From JACDAE01 sp963717195 (GTDB lineage: Bacteria; Chloroflexota; Ktedonobacteria; Ktedonobacterales; Ktedonobacteraceae), in contig CAVQVR010000001.1 of the NCBI GenBank assembly GCA_963717195.1, forward strand, positions 124,001 through 188,000: a DNA stretch of 64,000 bases, given 5' to 3'. A model generated the notes under the pieces. It was not told the origin of the DNA, ran no database searches, and saw only the letters and a list, made by a program, of their open reading frames with translations. Below are positions 42,328 to 52,088 of this stretch, one piece after another; the first letter of the stretch is position 1; each line of letters opens with the position of its first letter. The position numbers were made by a program, and so were the translations under genes.

Positions 42328-42822
42328 TCAATCGACGGAGAGTTCATACATTTTCTTCCGCTGATACACGTAAAATGTATGAGGAAGGACATTTTTTTCG
42401 TCAAGTGTCCCTTCTTGTGAAGAAACCAACGTAAAATCCTGGAGATCCCATGCAGGGAAAAAGGTATCACCCTCAGTATCAAGTGCAATCACTGTGATAT
42501 ACAACCGATCTGCGACATCGATAAACTGTCTATAGACGGCTTCACCGCCAATTATAAAGACATCATCAAGCGCAAGAACCTCTTGCTGGCTGTGAACGAC
42601 TTCGATGCCAGCAAGATGGATATCATTGCCGCGCGTCAGTACAATATTTCTCCGTTGTGGCAGCGGTCGCCCAATGGATTCAAACGTTTTACGGCCCATT
42701 ACCACTGTATGACCAGTCGTGATACGTTTAAAATAGCGCGAGTCATCGGGAAGACGCCACGGGATTTTCCCACCTCGCCCAATGACACGACCATTAGCAT
42801 AAGCAACAACTATACTGATCAT
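42328..42822 (-). CDS. folA: Dihydrofolate reductase
   Basis: A 164-residue DHFR reducing dihydrofolate to tetrahydrofolate with NADPH. Blocks are ISIVVAYANGRVIGRGGKIPWRLPDD (residues 2-27, given here in part), HTVVMGRKTFESIGRPLPQR, and DDVFIIGGEAVYRQFI. The start at 42822 is chosen because the fold starts there. A GTG at 42870 overlaps the thyX stop by 4 bases (GTGA) and would add 16 residues; it may be used for coupling. It lies directly downstream of thyX in one operon. ThyX regenerates tetrahydrofolate, so a DHFR next to it is biochemically less needed, and it may serve other folate reactions. Confidence 0.9.
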   Translation of the reverse strand: MISIVVAYANGRVIGRGGKIPWRLPDDSRYFKRITTGHTVVMGRKTFESIGRPLPQRRNIVLTRGNDIHLAGIEVVHSQQEVLALDDVFIIGGEAVYRQFIDVADRLYITVIALDTEGDTFFPAWDLQDFTLVSSQEGTLDEKNVLPHTFYVYQRKKMYELSVD

Positions 42823-42866
42823 ACCACCACTATCCCTTTGGGAGTCGGATGCGCCTGATCCTTCGC

Positions 42867-43787
42867 TCACACCTTTTCGAATTCCGTCCTGACTGTATAG
42901 GTTCCATCCGGTAAAAGCTCTACGCTATAATCATCGAAAAGGACGGGATCAACCTGGCGCAGACAAAGGAAGATACGCACGGCAAGTTCGCGAATCTCGA
43001 CTTCGGCATGAGCATCGGCACGAGCCTCAATAAAGTGACGCCATGAGCGCCCATTGCCTGTGACCACAATTGGTGCTTCGGTCTCATTAGGCAGCACAGA
43101 ACGCGCACATTGCTGCACTTTTTTGCGCAAGTCAGTTCGCGCATCCGCACTGAGAATACTCACACCTGCCTGCTGCATTTCCAATAGGCGATTGGCAAGA
43201 AATGCATATTCGTCAGCCGAACGTTCTATACGACGCAAAAATTGTTCATGAAGCTGCTCATCTGAGCGATATTCAGGACGCTCAACAAAACGCAACATAC
43301 GGCCAGAAACGAAGCGTTGGCTAAGTTGCGAATAGCCAAAGCCAGCTCTATGTCGTACCAACTCATGCGTAACGCTGCGCGATATCCCATAGAGAAGCAG
43401 GCTAAAATTGGCGTGCTCAAACACAGAGCCATGACCAGACGACTTGAGGTTGTCAAAATAACGCTTCGCCTGGGCGTTCATCGACCGCTTCGGCCCAAAA
43501 CTCATATAGCATAACTGACCCGCAACTTTAGAGAGTTGAGCACCATCAGGCAGAGGAGTGGGATCATCTAGATATGCAGAGAAGTTCAAGGCAGGATCAA
43601 ATCCTGTCAGAAAACCTGCTATTCCCCCCAGATTCGTTTGGGGACGGGCGAGAACAACCACCCCTGGAGTCTGTAAGTAAGGCACTCCTCCAGGAGTAGC
43701 ATGGACCAGTGAATGAATAGTAGCGAATCCCCCATCCTCTCTTCCATCTAGATCTTGAAAGAGCGATTGAGCATCGATGATAGACAA
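42867..43787 (-). CDS. thyX: Flavin-dependent thymidylate synthase
   Basis: A roughly 306-residue FAD-dependent dTMP synthase. The ThyX motif reads RHRAGFGYSQLSQR, and a second block is GRSWRHFIEARADAHAEVEIR. It is longer than the usual 220-250 residues, with an extra N-terminal region (about 1-75) before SKVAGQLCYMSFGP. The first in-frame start is a GTG at 43802. A TTG at 43787 lies 6 bases after GGAGGAG and is preferred. It is followed by folA with a 4-base GTGA overlap if the upstream folA start is used. Confidence 0.9.
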   Translation of the reverse strand: MSIIDAQSLFQDLDGREDGGFATIHSLVHATPGGVPYLQTPGVVVLARPQTNLGGIAGFLTGFDPALNFSAYLDDPTPLPDGAQLSKVAGQLCYMSFGPKRSMNAQAKRYFDNLKSSGHGSVFEHANFSLLLYGISRSVTHELVRHRAGFGYSQLSQRFVSGRMLRFVERPEYRSDEQLHEQFLRRIERSADEYAFLANRLLEMQQAGVSILSADARTDLRKKVQQCARSVLPNETEAPIVVTGNGRSWRHFIEARADAHAEVEIRELAVRIFLCLRQVDPVLFDDYSVELLPDGTYTVRTEFEKV

Positions 43788-43946
43788 AGCAGTCTCCTCC
43801 ACTAGTGGTAATTCAATTAACCTTTTTGGCCTTCCTGTCTATCCTGAGACATGCAAGAACAAGCCATTTCTTTCTAACCCACTTGAGGGCACTGCATTAG
43901 TCTAGCAGGTTGCAGACAATCTGGCTACTACCGACCTTCTACTTAT

Positions 43947-44159
43947 CTACTGACTGATAGATTCTTTTGGTAGTGGTGATGCAAGCAAAGCATCTAACGT
44001 CGAACTCCGCACCCGGTAAGCCTGCCGCTTTCCACGATGGGGCAACGTAATTGCCTCCAAAACCCCATTCTTAATCCAACGCCTCACGGTAGTGTCATCT
44101 ACACGCAATCGTCTCGCTACTTCGCGGACAGTGAGCAGTTCCGCATCGTCTTTTACCAC
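43947..44159 (-). CDS. Small MerR/excisionase-type HTH protein
   Basis: A roughly 70-residue DNA-binding protein. The HTH is LLTVREVARRLRVDDTTVRR (about residues 6-25) followed by WIKNGVLEAITLP and a basic stretch (HRGKRQAYRV). The GTG at 44159 has GAGGA 5 bases upstream; an in-frame ATG at 44222 would add 21 unrelated residues. A close paralog is at 53070-53279. Excisionase-like folds of this type are often stand-alone regulators. No integrase is nearby. Confidence 0.78.
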   Translation of the reverse strand: MVKDDAELLTVREVARRLRVDDTTVRRWIKNGVLEAITLPHRGKRQAYRVRSSTLDALLASPLPKESISQ

Positions 44160-44473
44160 GGATTTCCTCTTTTCTGGTTTTATACAAATGAACTCTAGAC
44201 AACATAGCAGTCCTTCTAGCACATTTGATACGATTCCCGCTCGGACTACATATACATTGTCTATTTAACTATAACAACGACTACTCGGTTTTATGGTAAC
44301 TCTTCTGAAAGTATATTTCGCTACTGGTACGCCTGGTCGCCTGCTCCATAGATCGAGTAGATACGTGTTGTCACTATCTACAGGGGAGTCAATCCAGTTG
44401 TACGAGAAGGACAATCCCTGCAATTCGTGCGTGCAGAAAATTGAGTGTTCCTCTTGTTTCAGGAGGTCTCGGG

Positions 44474-45469
44474 CTAGCCACCAATCATAGACATGCTGCG
44501 ACTGGCACGCTTAAATTGTTTGTCGCCGATGTAGTGCTTCAATTCTTTGCGCCAGACGGCGCTGCGCAGGGTCTCGGCCAGCACTTCATCATCTGTTGTT
44601 GAGCGAATCACGGCACGAAGATCTGTTTCTTCAGTGGCGAAGAGGCAGGTACGCAATTGACCATCGGCGGTGAGACGAATACGGTCACAAGATGCGCAGA
44701 AAGGTTCACTGACAGGGTTGATAAAGCCAACTTCTCCAACACCATCGCTAAAGGTATAGCGACGGGCCGTCTCGGAGGGATCGCCTGTCTTAATCGGTAC
44801 CAGGGGTCCATAAGCAGCTTCAATGATTGCCTGGATCTCTCCACCCGTTAGAATATCCTCTTTGCGCCAGATCTGATCGGCGTCGAGAGGCATAAACTCA
44901 ATCCAGCGTACGGAATAGGCTTTGCGCCGTGCCAGATGGGCAAAATCCAGCACTTCGTCTTCGCTAAAGCCGCGCATGGCCACGGCATTAATTTTGATTG
45001 GATGGATAGAAGGATACTTTTCCAGCTCTTCAAGTCCTTCCAGAACACGATCAAGCTGATCACGCCTTGTCAGTTGAGCAAACTTTTCGCGCAGCAGCGA
45101 ATCAAGGCTTACATTGATCCGCGTCAGTCCTGCCTCTGCAAGCTTGCTGGCCAGTTGCCTCAGGAGAATGCCATTCGTCGTCATACTTAAGCTACGCAAA
45201 CCTTCGATTCCCGAGAGCATGCGTACCAGTTCCGCTACATCTCGTCTGACCAGAGGTTCGCCGCCCGTAAGCCGTATCTGCTCGATACCAATACCAACTG
45301 CAACACGCGCAACGCGTTCTATCTCCTCGTACGAAAGAATCTCAGATTTCTTGAGCCAGGGCAGACCCTCTGCAGGCATACAATACGTACAGCGGAAGTT
45401 GCATTTGTCGGTGACAGAGATACGCATACTTTTGATGCGGCGTCCATAACTATCGACGAGTGGTTGCAT
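44474..45469 (-). CDS. moaA: GTP 3',8-cyclase MoaA
   Basis: A 331-residue radical SAM enzyme of molybdenum cofactor synthesis. The SAM-cluster motif CNFRCTYC (Cys23, Cys27, Cys30) follows RISVTDK, with LTGGEPLVR, INVSLDSL and the second cluster motif EPFCASCDRIRLTADGQLRT (last Cys just after). The C-terminal SMSMIGG supplies the Gly-Gly end that assists catalysis. It is a solitary gene here; other moa genes are not in the window. The GTT run and GGAG lie before the ATG. Confidence 0.95.
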   Translation of the reverse strand: MQPLVDSYGRRIKSMRISVTDKCNFRCTYCMPAEGLPWLKKSEILSYEEIERVARVAVGIGIEQIRLTGGEPLVRRDVAELVRMLSGIEGLRSLSMTTNGILLRQLASKLAEAGLTRINVSLDSLLREKFAQLTRRDQLDRVLEGLEELEKYPSIHPIKINAVAMRGFSEDEVLDFAHLARRKAYSVRWIEFMPLDADQIWRKEDILTGGEIQAIIEAAYGPLVPIKTGDPSETARRYTFSDGVGEVGFINPVSEPFCASCDRIRLTADGQLRTCLFATEETDLRAVIRSTTDDEVLAETLRSAVWRKELKHYIGDKQFKRASRSMSMIGG

Positions 45470-45689
45470 GAGTTTCAGTCTCCGTTAATCGAATACTATA
45501 ACTACTTATGATCTTCTAACTATAACACACTTTTGCCAGCGTTGTCATCTCTCCTCTCTCTCAATATTAGCACTAGAATAGTATAATGTATATTAAGCAA
45601 AATTGGAAGTGTTTTCCCTATCAAAATCTTTTTCTTCTTAATTACGCAATACACACCTGCCTACATTCTCCGTGTTTTCCCTTATAGAA

Positions 45690-45725
45690 AAAGCCGCTAC
45701 TCACGTTCTGTGAAGTAGCGGCTTT
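45690..45725 (-). terminator. Rho-independent terminator of glnA
   Basis: An 11-bp perfect stem (45690-45700 with 45715-45725; AAAGCCGCTAC) lies about 30 bases past the glnA stop. It is followed on the minus strand by a T run. Confidence 0.82.
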
Positions 45726-45755
45726 CTAGTTTTCTATTAGAAGTAGCGGTTTATA

Positions 45756-47198
45756 CTAGACATCATAGTACAGAGAAAACTCAATCGGTACCGGGCGCAA
45801 GTTAATCTCATTCGCCTGGTCACGCTTGAAGGCAATGTACTTCTCAAGCACGTCTTCGGTGAAAACGCCACCCTCTAAAAGGAAGGCATGATCAGCTTCC
45901 AGCGCATCCAGGGACTCATGCAGCGAACCGGGAACGGAACGAATCTCGCGCAGTTCTTCTACCGATAGACTATAGAGGTCACGGTCAACTGGACCATAAC
46001 CATGCTCACTGGGCTCGATCTCGCGGTTAATGCCATCAATACCCGCCATCAGGAGCGCGGAGAACAACAGGTATGGATTGGCAGCCGCATCGGGAGAACG
46101 GAACTCAACACGCTTGGCCTTGGGGCTCTGGGTTATGGGAATACGTACTGCTGCGCTACGGTTGCCCTTTGAGAAAACCAGATTGACGGGAGCTTCGAAG
46201 CCTGGAACCAGACGCTTGTAACTGTTGGTGGTCGGAGCTGCGATTGCCAGCAAAGCCGGTGCGTGGCTGAGAACACCACCAATATAATATCGCGCCATCT
46301 GTGAAAGTCCAGCATATCCATCAGCATCAAAGAATAATGCTTTACCTTCTTTCCACAGGCTCTGGTGTGTGTGCATACCAGAACCATTGTCGCCGTAAAC
46401 TGGCTTAGGCATGAAAGTAACCGTCTTGCCTGCCTTCCGTGCTGTGTTCTTCACAATATACTTGTAGAGCAGCATCTTATCTGCCATCTTGACCAGCGTA
46501 TCGAAGCGCACGTCAATTTCACACTGACCTGCCGCGCCTACTTCGTGGTGCTGCGCCTCAATCTCTATACCTACCTCTTCGAGTTTCAGTACCATATCAG
46601 TACGCAGATCCTGTAATGTATCGCTAGGAGCAACAGGAAAGTAGCCGCCTTTCACACGCATCAGATTGCCGAGTGAACGTGATCCGTCATGATTGACAGC
46701 TTTTCCACTGCCCCAGTGTGCTTCGTCAGAATCTACCTCTACATACTGCTTGTTGTCGGTTGATGCATAACTTACCTGGTCAAAAACATAAAACTCTGCT
46801 TCAGGGCCAAAATAACAGGTGTCGGCAAGGCCGCTACTACGCAAGTACTCTTCAGCTTTTTTCGCAATATAGCGTGGGTCACGACTATAGCGCTTCTGTG
46901 TTCCCGCCGCTCCTGGATGAGCAATATCGCAGACTAGACTAAGGGTAGGAGTGGCGGTAAAGGGATCTAAAAGCGCCGTCTCAGGATCGGGGAGGATCAG
47001 CATATCGCTCTCTTCAATGCTCTGGAAACCACGAATGCTGGAACCGTCAAATGGGATGCCTTCAGCGAACGAATCCACTTCAAGATTGTGTAGGGGGATA
47101 CTAAAGTGCTGCCAGGAACCCGGCAAGTCGGTAAACTTCAAGTCTACCATTTTGACGTCGTTCTCCGTGGCAAATTTCAAGACTTCCTCTGGCGTCAT
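45756..47198 (-). CDS. glnA: Type I glutamine synthetase
   Basis: A 480-residue GS-I that makes glutamine from glutamate, ammonia and ATP. Blocks are FDGSSIRGF, PGSWQH, EAEFYVF, GSGMHTHQSLW (partly NGSGMHTHQ) and NRSAAVRIPI, with the ATP/metal Glu in QHHEVGAAGQCEID. The C-terminal block DLYSLSVEEL lies at the position of the Tyr adenylylation loop (NLYDLPPEE in E. coli), so adenylylation is uncertain. A long upstream region (47199-47671) separates it from the next gene and probably contains the promoter. Confidence 0.94.
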   Translation of the reverse strand: MTPEEVLKFATENDVKMVDLKFTDLPGSWQHFSIPLHNLEVDSFAEGIPFDGSSIRGFQSIEESDMLILPDPETALLDPFTATPTLSLVCDIAHPGAAGTQKRYSRDPRYIAKKAEEYLRSSGLADTCYFGPEAEFYVFDQVSYASTDNKQYVEVDSDEAHWGSGKAVNHDGSRSLGNLMRVKGGYFPVAPSDTLQDLRTDMVLKLEEVGIEIEAQHHEVGAAGQCEIDVRFDTLVKMADKMLLYKYIVKNTARKAGKTVTFMPKPVYGDNGSGMHTHQSLWKEGKALFFDADGYAGLSQMARYYIGGVLSHAPALLAIAAPTTNSYKRLVPGFEAPVNLVFSKGNRSAAVRIPITQSPKAKRVEFRSPDAAANPYLLFSALLMAGIDGINREIEPSEHGYGPVDRDLYSLSVEELREIRSVPGSLHESLDALEADHAFLLEGGVFTEDVLEKYIAFKRDQANEINLRPVPIEFSLYYDV

Positions 47199-47671
47199 GT
47201 GTATTACTCTCCTCTTACGTCTATCCCGGCTTCATTGCTGGCTGTTCTGGCATGCATTGCCCCAAATCCTGTCGGCAATATATGTATATGATACACTTAC
47301 TATGCTCAGCAATAAGCTGAGTTTTATGCCTTTATTTATAATATGATTCTTATGGATGTGATACTACAGTCACTTTATCCAAAAGTTACCTGCTCTTCCT
47401 TGTGCATCATGCACAAATACTCAACACCGAAAACAGATCTCCTCGCGTGGGCATGCGATTTATAAGCCCATCCCTTCTCTTTACAAATCCAGATGTAACA
47501 ACGCTCACACTTTCATTATACAAAAGCTTACAGACAAGGCGCTCAAAAAAATGTATACTATTTTTAGCATATTTACATCATTATACCTGCATTACAAAAT
47601 TTTGTGCCTTTTAGAGAGTCCCCTCGTTCTAACTATAGATGGGTTCAATTTCTTTCATCAGGAGGATAAAT
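47199..47671. other. Long AT-rich intergenic region upstream of glnA and the DUF2140-like gene
   Basis: A 473-bp region between divergent genes. It has a hairpin at 47305-47321 (CTCAGC/GCTGAG) in the glnA 5' leader, several AT-rich tracts, and AGGAGG just before 47672. No ORF with a convincing start and no tRNA was seen. A GlnR/TnrA-type operator (TGTNAN7TNACA) was not found. Confidence 0.5.
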
Positions 47672-48319
47672 ATGGATTTCTCAGATCAGACGACCACTAA
47701 TCTTAATTCGCCTGCAAAGCTTCCTTCTACTAGCGGCCCCGAACTCTATAGACGCAAGCCGCGCTCAGCAGGCCGCGTTATCCTCTTTATTGTTGCATTT
47801 CTTGTTGGTGTCCTCGTCACACTCGCAGGAGTGTCTGGCTATATCCTGTTTTTTGCCAGCGGCAATACACAACCAGTAGCGTCTTCATCATCTACTGCCA
47901 CGGGAGCTATCCTGGTGGAGACAAAAACTGCCTACATGACTCAGGTCGTACAGAAAAATATGAATGCGTCGAGCCTACCAGTGGGCCAGTTCTCGGATGC
48001 CCAGGTCTCGTTTACCCACAACGGACCGATGGTGATTACAGCCAACCTTCAATTCAGCATATTGGGTATCAGTACAACGCGTCAGCTCTCACTGTCACTC
48101 CAGCCCTATATCAGTTCCTGCGAGTTACACCTGCGCGTAGTTCAGGCAGACCTGCAAGGATTTCCTATTACAAACTTTGCACAATCATTTGAGGGGCAGA
48201 TTAATAATCAGATGCAAATGAAACCTACCGGACTGCCTCCAGGCTTCAATTATTGTGTGTCCAATGTACATACAGAACCTGATGGTCTTTACCTGACCTA
48301 TTCCGCAACACCAACGTAG
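47672..48319 (+). CDS. Membrane-anchored extracytoplasmic protein (DUF2140/YpmS-like)
   Basis: A 215-residue protein. The start at 47672 has AGGAGG 6-7 bases upstream; an ATG at 47639 would add 11 residues. A cytosolic N-terminal segment is followed by a membrane helix (about 39-66: RVILFIVAFLVGVLVTLAGV) and a beta-rich extracytoplasmic domain (VSFTHNGPMVITANLQFSIL, LSLQPYISSCELHLRVVQAD). The pattern resembles DUF2140-like proteins, which are weakly conserved. Function is unknown. Confidence 0.65.
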   Translation: MDFSDQTTTNLNSPAKLPSTSGPELYRRKPRSAGRVILFIVAFLVGVLVTLAGVSGYILFFASGNTQPVASSSSTATGAILVETKTAYMTQVVQKNMNASSLPVGQFSDAQVSFTHNGPMVITANLQFSILGISTTRQLSLSLQPYISSCELHLRVVQADLQGFPITNFAQSFEGQINNQMQMKPTGLPPGFNYCVSNVHTEPDGLYLTYSATPT

Positions 48320-48530
48320 AAATGGACAGAGAGCTATCATGATACAGCCCTTGACAATTCTCGATCCCTGGTGTAAAAAGAGCAGAAACCATTTCTATCA
48401 AACTGACGTTGAGACTCATTTCATATGCGATGCCTCCTTGTAGAGCATGATGGATCCATGCTCACAAGAATAGATGCAGAAACTGTTTATGAAACATTCC
48501 GTCTACATGTCAAAGCAAAGGGAGACAAGG

Positions 48531-49706
48531 ATGTCCATTAAACATTGGTTTGCCACCTCTAACGGCTCTCCAGCCCCATTTCACATCAAGCGGAGATATT
48601 TCCTTGCTGGAGCGCTTACCACTGCCTGTGCCGTAGCAGGCATTTCAAACGCAAGAATTGTTTCTGCCAGTTCGCGTCTACTTCAACCACCGTCACGCCA
48701 GAGCGTCCTGACAGCTATGCGTACAGTCAACGACTACTGGATTAACCAGAACACAAACCCCGGCACTAACGATTGGCTCAATGCAACCTACTTCACTGGC
48801 GACCTGGCTGCCTATTCTCTTACTGGAGTGCAGCGCTACCTGGACTATGCCCTCTCCTGGGCCCAACGGAACAACTACGGATTGAGTGGCGGCAACACAA
48901 CCCGCAACGCCAATTCGCAAGCATCCGGACAGGTCTACTTGAGCCTGTATCAGATCTACAAGGATCCTTCTTCTATCGCTCAAATTACAATCGACATTCA
49001 GAACATGGTGAATAGCACGAAGAACAATGACTGGTGGTGGGTGGACGCACTCAATATGGCTATGCCCTGCTTCGCACAACTTGGATCTCTCTACAACGAC
49101 AGCCGCTACTACTCCAAAATGTACAGCCTGTACAACTACACGAAGAGCATAGACGGCGGTCCAGGTCTGTACGATACAAAAACGCACCTCTAGTTCCGCG
49201 ACAGCAGCTTCCTTCCTCCCTATACCTCACCTCACGGTAAAAAGGTCTACTGGTCGCGCGGAAACGGTTGGGCTTTCGCCGCACACGCTAAAGTTCTTGC
49301 AGCACTCCCAACTTCAGATCCTCACTACCAGGAGTACCTCACGACATTTAAAAATATGGCCGCTGCACTCGCTAGCGTACAGCGTTCAGACGGCTTCTGG
49401 AACGTCGATCTAGGCGATCCGTTAGACTATCCAGGACCAGAAACCAGTGGCACTGCGTTCTTCGTCTACGGAATGGCATGGGGACTAAACCAGGGAATTC
49501 TCGACCACGCTACCTATCTTCCTGTCGTGATACGCGCATGGAACGGATTAGTCAACGTTGCAATTCAACCCAATGGCTCCCTCGGCTACGTTCAGCCAAC
49601 CGGCGACCGTCCCTCATCAGGTCAACCCGTGACTCCGCAATCTACCGCCGCGTATGGCGTCGGTGCGTTCTTGCTCGCAGGTCAACAGATTGCAATGCTC
49701 TCGTGA
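48531..49706 (+). pseudogene. Tat-exported GH88/GH105-like glycoside hydrolase interrupted by TAG
   Basis: The frame from an ATG at 48531 (with GGGAGACAAGG upstream) encodes a twin-Arg signal (IKRRYFLAGALTTACAVAG) and a six-hairpin hydrolase domain. It meets TAG at 49191-49193 after YDTKTHL, then continues in frame with FRDSSFLPPY and the rest of the domain. Blocks include NDWWWVDALNMAMPCFAQLG before it and VYWSRGNGWAFAAHAKVLAA after it. In the family the position after L before (F/Y)RD is often W, so TGG to TAG is the likely lesion. The intact protein would be about 390 residues and act on unsaturated uronate oligomers. Confidence 0.78.
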
Positions 49707-49712
49707 TATCAG

Positions 49713-49758
49713 GAACGCAGGTAGGGGCATCACCTTACGTGCGCTCCCACCTGCGTTC
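49713..49758. repeat. Hairpin with GTAGGGGCATCACCTT core
   Basis: Arms 49713-49722 and 49749-49758 (GAACGCAGGT / ACCTGCGTTC) enclose GTAGGGGCATCACCTT. The same core lies in the inverted repeat at 53618-53714. It is placed between the hydrolase and cofC genes, which converge. Confidence 0.65.
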
Positions 49759-49771
49759 AGCACAATTTTCC

Positions 49772-50413
49772 TCAAGAAGAAAGAACCGCTTCTGTATAGC
49801 ATGAGGCATACATAGCCTTCCCCTCGGTCTCGTAACAATGAAACATCTCCACATCATCAATAGTGTCAACATCTAACGCCATACCGATACTATTGTATAG
49901 CACATTCCTCAAGCCCTCCTTTTTTGTCTCAGCGAGATAGCTCTGCAAACTGCCAGGCCCAAAGAGATACGGCAGAGCCAGCGGTGGCCGCACAAGCAAC
50001 GCATTCGTACCCGTCCCCTCCCACGAAGGTGCCAGCACGACATCATAAAGCCTTGACTGTTCAACCATCCCCTGAATATCGCGTGGGTGAAGCAAAGGCA
50101 GATCAGCAGAGATAGTTAGCAGCGCAGTTGCACCAGTTGCCAGTTCTCTCAACGCCGCTGCATGGAGAGCTGGATTATGTCCATACTCTTCCTCCACCTG
50201 TGCACGAGCTCCCCACGTCTCGGCCTTTGCTAAGACAAGCGGATCGGGGCTGACAACGGTTACTCCTGCAAGCACATCACTGGCAAGCAATGTTGCAATA
50301 ACATGATGGAGCATATCGAGTACTAACGTTTTACGCTGCTCCTGTGTCAAGGAAGCGGCAAGACGACTTTTCGCCTCATTCAATGCTTTAACTGGAATCA
50401 AAGCTCTATGCAT
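49772..50413 (-). CDS. cofC: 2-phospho-L-lactate guanylyltransferase
   Basis: A 213-residue F420 biosynthesis enzyme that activates 2-phospholactate (or PEP) with GTP. The nucleotidyl-transferase start RALIPVKALNEAKSRL (from the ATG at 50413) and a LLTISADLPLLHPRDI block (Asp-containing) are typical. The ATG at 50413 starts at the conserved segment; a GTG at 50455 immediately after the cofD stop would add 14 residues. It is the last gene of the cofE-nitroreductase-cofD-cofC operon. The end (DIDTI..) is DVDTIDDVEMFH. Confidence 0.86.
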   Translation of the reverse strand: MHRALIPVKALNEAKSRLAASLTQEQRKTLVLDMLHHVIATLLASDVLAGVTVVSPDPLVLAKAETWGARAQVEEEYGHNPALHAAALRELATGATALLTISADLPLLHPRDIQGMVEQSRLYDVVLAPSWEGTGTNALLVRPPLALPYLFGPGSLQSYLAETKKEGLRNVLYNSIGMALDVDTIDDVEMFHCYETEGKAMYASCYTEAVLSS

Positions 50414-50457
50414 AAAATGTACCTGAAAACATGGATCGAGCCATGCAAGCTTCACCT

Positions 50458-51405
50458 TTAGAGTGAGAAATTCAAACCGGCTGCCTGCAAAACCTCGCGG
50501 GCCAGAGCAACTTTCGCCGCACTATCACTCATAATTGTGTTCGTAACCATAGTAGGAATTCCCAGATCTTCTATCGCCTCAGTAAGGTGAGCGTCCTGCT
50601 CGTCAATAATCATAACATCAAGAAAATCCCGGTAGCAGCGTGCAACACCAAGCGCAGATACATCCATGTGCAGGCCTCGCATAAGTTTGTCCGCCGGTCC
50701 CTTAATCGGAGCGCCACCCACAATTGGGCTTACGGCAACGATCATCCCCTGCGCCTCGTGCAACGTATCATGAACGCCTGGTATCGCTAGAATACTCCCG
50801 ATGCTTACAATGGGATTGCTCGGCGCTATCAATATTGCAGAGGCTTGCTTGAGCGCATCCAGTACGCCAGGAGCAGGTTTCGCCGCACTGGATCCCACAA
50901 ATAACACATCCTGTACGTCGTCAGCACAACGACGTTTGACCATATATTCTTGAAAATGCAACAAGCCTGCGGGCGTTTGAATATGTGTACTCACAGGCTG
51001 ATCGCTCATCGGCAAAATACGCAGTTGTAGACCAAGCTGTACCCGCAAATTCTCGGTCACCTCGCTGAGCGTTTTGCCCTGGCGCAGCAGACTGGTACGA
51101 TGAATATGCGTGGCAAGGTCACGATCACCAAGCAGAAACCAATCTTCATCTCCATACCTGGTAAGTTGTTGCATCGTGTTATACGTATCGTTGCGGATAC
51201 CCCAGCCCTGCTTTTCATCTACCATGCCAGCGAGCGTATACATCACAATATCGCTGTCGGGCGAAACGTGCAATCCGTAGAAATCTCGATCATCGCCAGT
51301 ATTCACAATTACCGTGATCTCTTCTTGAGGCACAACCTGTACGATCCCTTGCAAAAAACGTGCCGCTCCGACTCCTCCGGCGAGAACTACAATCATATTT
51401 TCCAA
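50458..51405 (-). CDS. cofD: 2-phospho-L-lactate transferase
   Basis: A 315-residue enzyme that joins the lactyl-2-phosphate (or PEP-derived) unit to Fo to make F420-0. Start MIVVLAGGVGAARFLQGI is the family hallmark. Further blocks are IVNTGDDRDFYGLHVSPDSD and VVAVSPIVGGAPIKGPADKL. It starts 3 bases after the stop of the nitroreductase gene and is followed directly by cofC. Whether it uses lactyl-2-P or enolpyruvyl-2-P cannot be decided here. The operon also has the glutamate ligase cofE. Confidence 0.93.
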   Translation of the reverse strand: MENMIVVLAGGVGAARFLQGIVQVVPQEEITVIVNTGDDRDFYGLHVSPDSDIVMYTLAGMVDEKQGWGIRNDTYNTMQQLTRYGDEDWFLLGDRDLATHIHRTSLLRQGKTLSEVTENLRVQLGLQLRILPMSDQPVSTHIQTPAGLLHFQEYMVKRRCADDVQDVLFVGSSAAKPAPGVLDALKQASAILIAPSNPIVSIGSILAIPGVHDTLHEAQGMIVAVSPIVGGAPIKGPADKLMRGLHMDVSALGVARCYRDFLDVMIIDEQDAHLTEAIEDLGIPTMVTNTIMSDSAAKVALAREVLQAAGLNFSL

Positions 51406-51408
51406 CCC

Positions 51409-52059
51409 TCAATCAAAACGTACAATAAGACGATCCAATGGGAGACGTTCGCGACGCTGCGGATCAGCCGCAGCATACCCTATCGTAATAAGTGCATGCG
51501 GAATCAGGTGTACATCCAGCTCCAAAGCCGCGCACACGACCTCAGGACAAAATAGTGGCGCACACATCCAGCCACCATCCAGACCCAGATCATACGCCAT
51601 CAGCAGCATATTCTGGATCGCTGCTCCCAGACTCTGAATCGCCATCGTCGTCTCATCTGCCTGCCGTTTCTCATCTGGATAACGATCCATATCTTCAAGG
51701 TACAGGCATGGAATAATAAGCGCTGGCGCGGTGAGGATACGCTGCATAGACTTCTCCAGCCGAACATTCACAATCTCGCTTGCCTGACCATCCATCTCAA
51801 GATTGCTGCGCCAGTTCTCCCCCATGCGTTCAGCCAGTTGCATTTTGGCTTCTTGCCGTGTCAGCACCACAAAACGCCAGGGTTGACGACCATGTGGCGA
51901 TGGTGCCCAGCGGGCCGCCTCTACTATCTGCTCAAGCTGTTCGCGTGTAACAGGGCGAGACAGGTATTTGCGTACACTACGCCGACTGCACAAAAGGGTA
52001 GCGAGATCGTTGGTACGTGCAGGAATGGTCGCCTGCCGGATATCTGAGTGTATTGTCAC
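51409..52059 (-). CDS. Nitroreductase-family protein, F420-cluster (FbiB C-terminal-like)
   Basis: A 216-residue FMN nitroreductase. It starts with TNDLATLLCSRRSVRKYLSR (the RRSVRxY FMN-binding segment) and has ARWAPSPHGRQPWRFVVLTR, AAIQNMLLMAYDLGLDGGWM and LITIGYA near the end. It is inside the F420 operon, 29 bases after cofE and 3 bases before cofD. In mycobacteria the FbiB C-terminal domain of this type reduces dehydro-F420-0 and lies fused to CofE; here it is a separate gene. So it probably makes the reduced F420-0 from PEP-derived dehydro-F420-0. Confidence 0.85.
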   Translation of the reverse strand: MTIHSDIRQATIPARTNDLATLLCSRRSVRKYLSRPVTREQLEQIVEAARWAPSPHGRQPWRFVVLTRQEAKMQLAERMGENWRSNLEMDGQASEIVNVRLEKSMQRILTAPALIIPCLYLEDMDRYPDEKRQADETTMAIQSLGAAIQNMLLMAYDLGLDGGWMCAPLFCPEVVCAALELDVHLIPHALITIGYAAADPQRRERLPLDRLIVRFD

Positions 52060-52088
52060 GATAGAACGTTACCTTTTCCCACAAAACA

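Noticed and set aside
44223..44473. Possible tRNA in the gap between the HTH gene and moaA
   Set aside because: No cloverleaf with a T-loop GTTCRANNC and matching acceptor could be built by eye.
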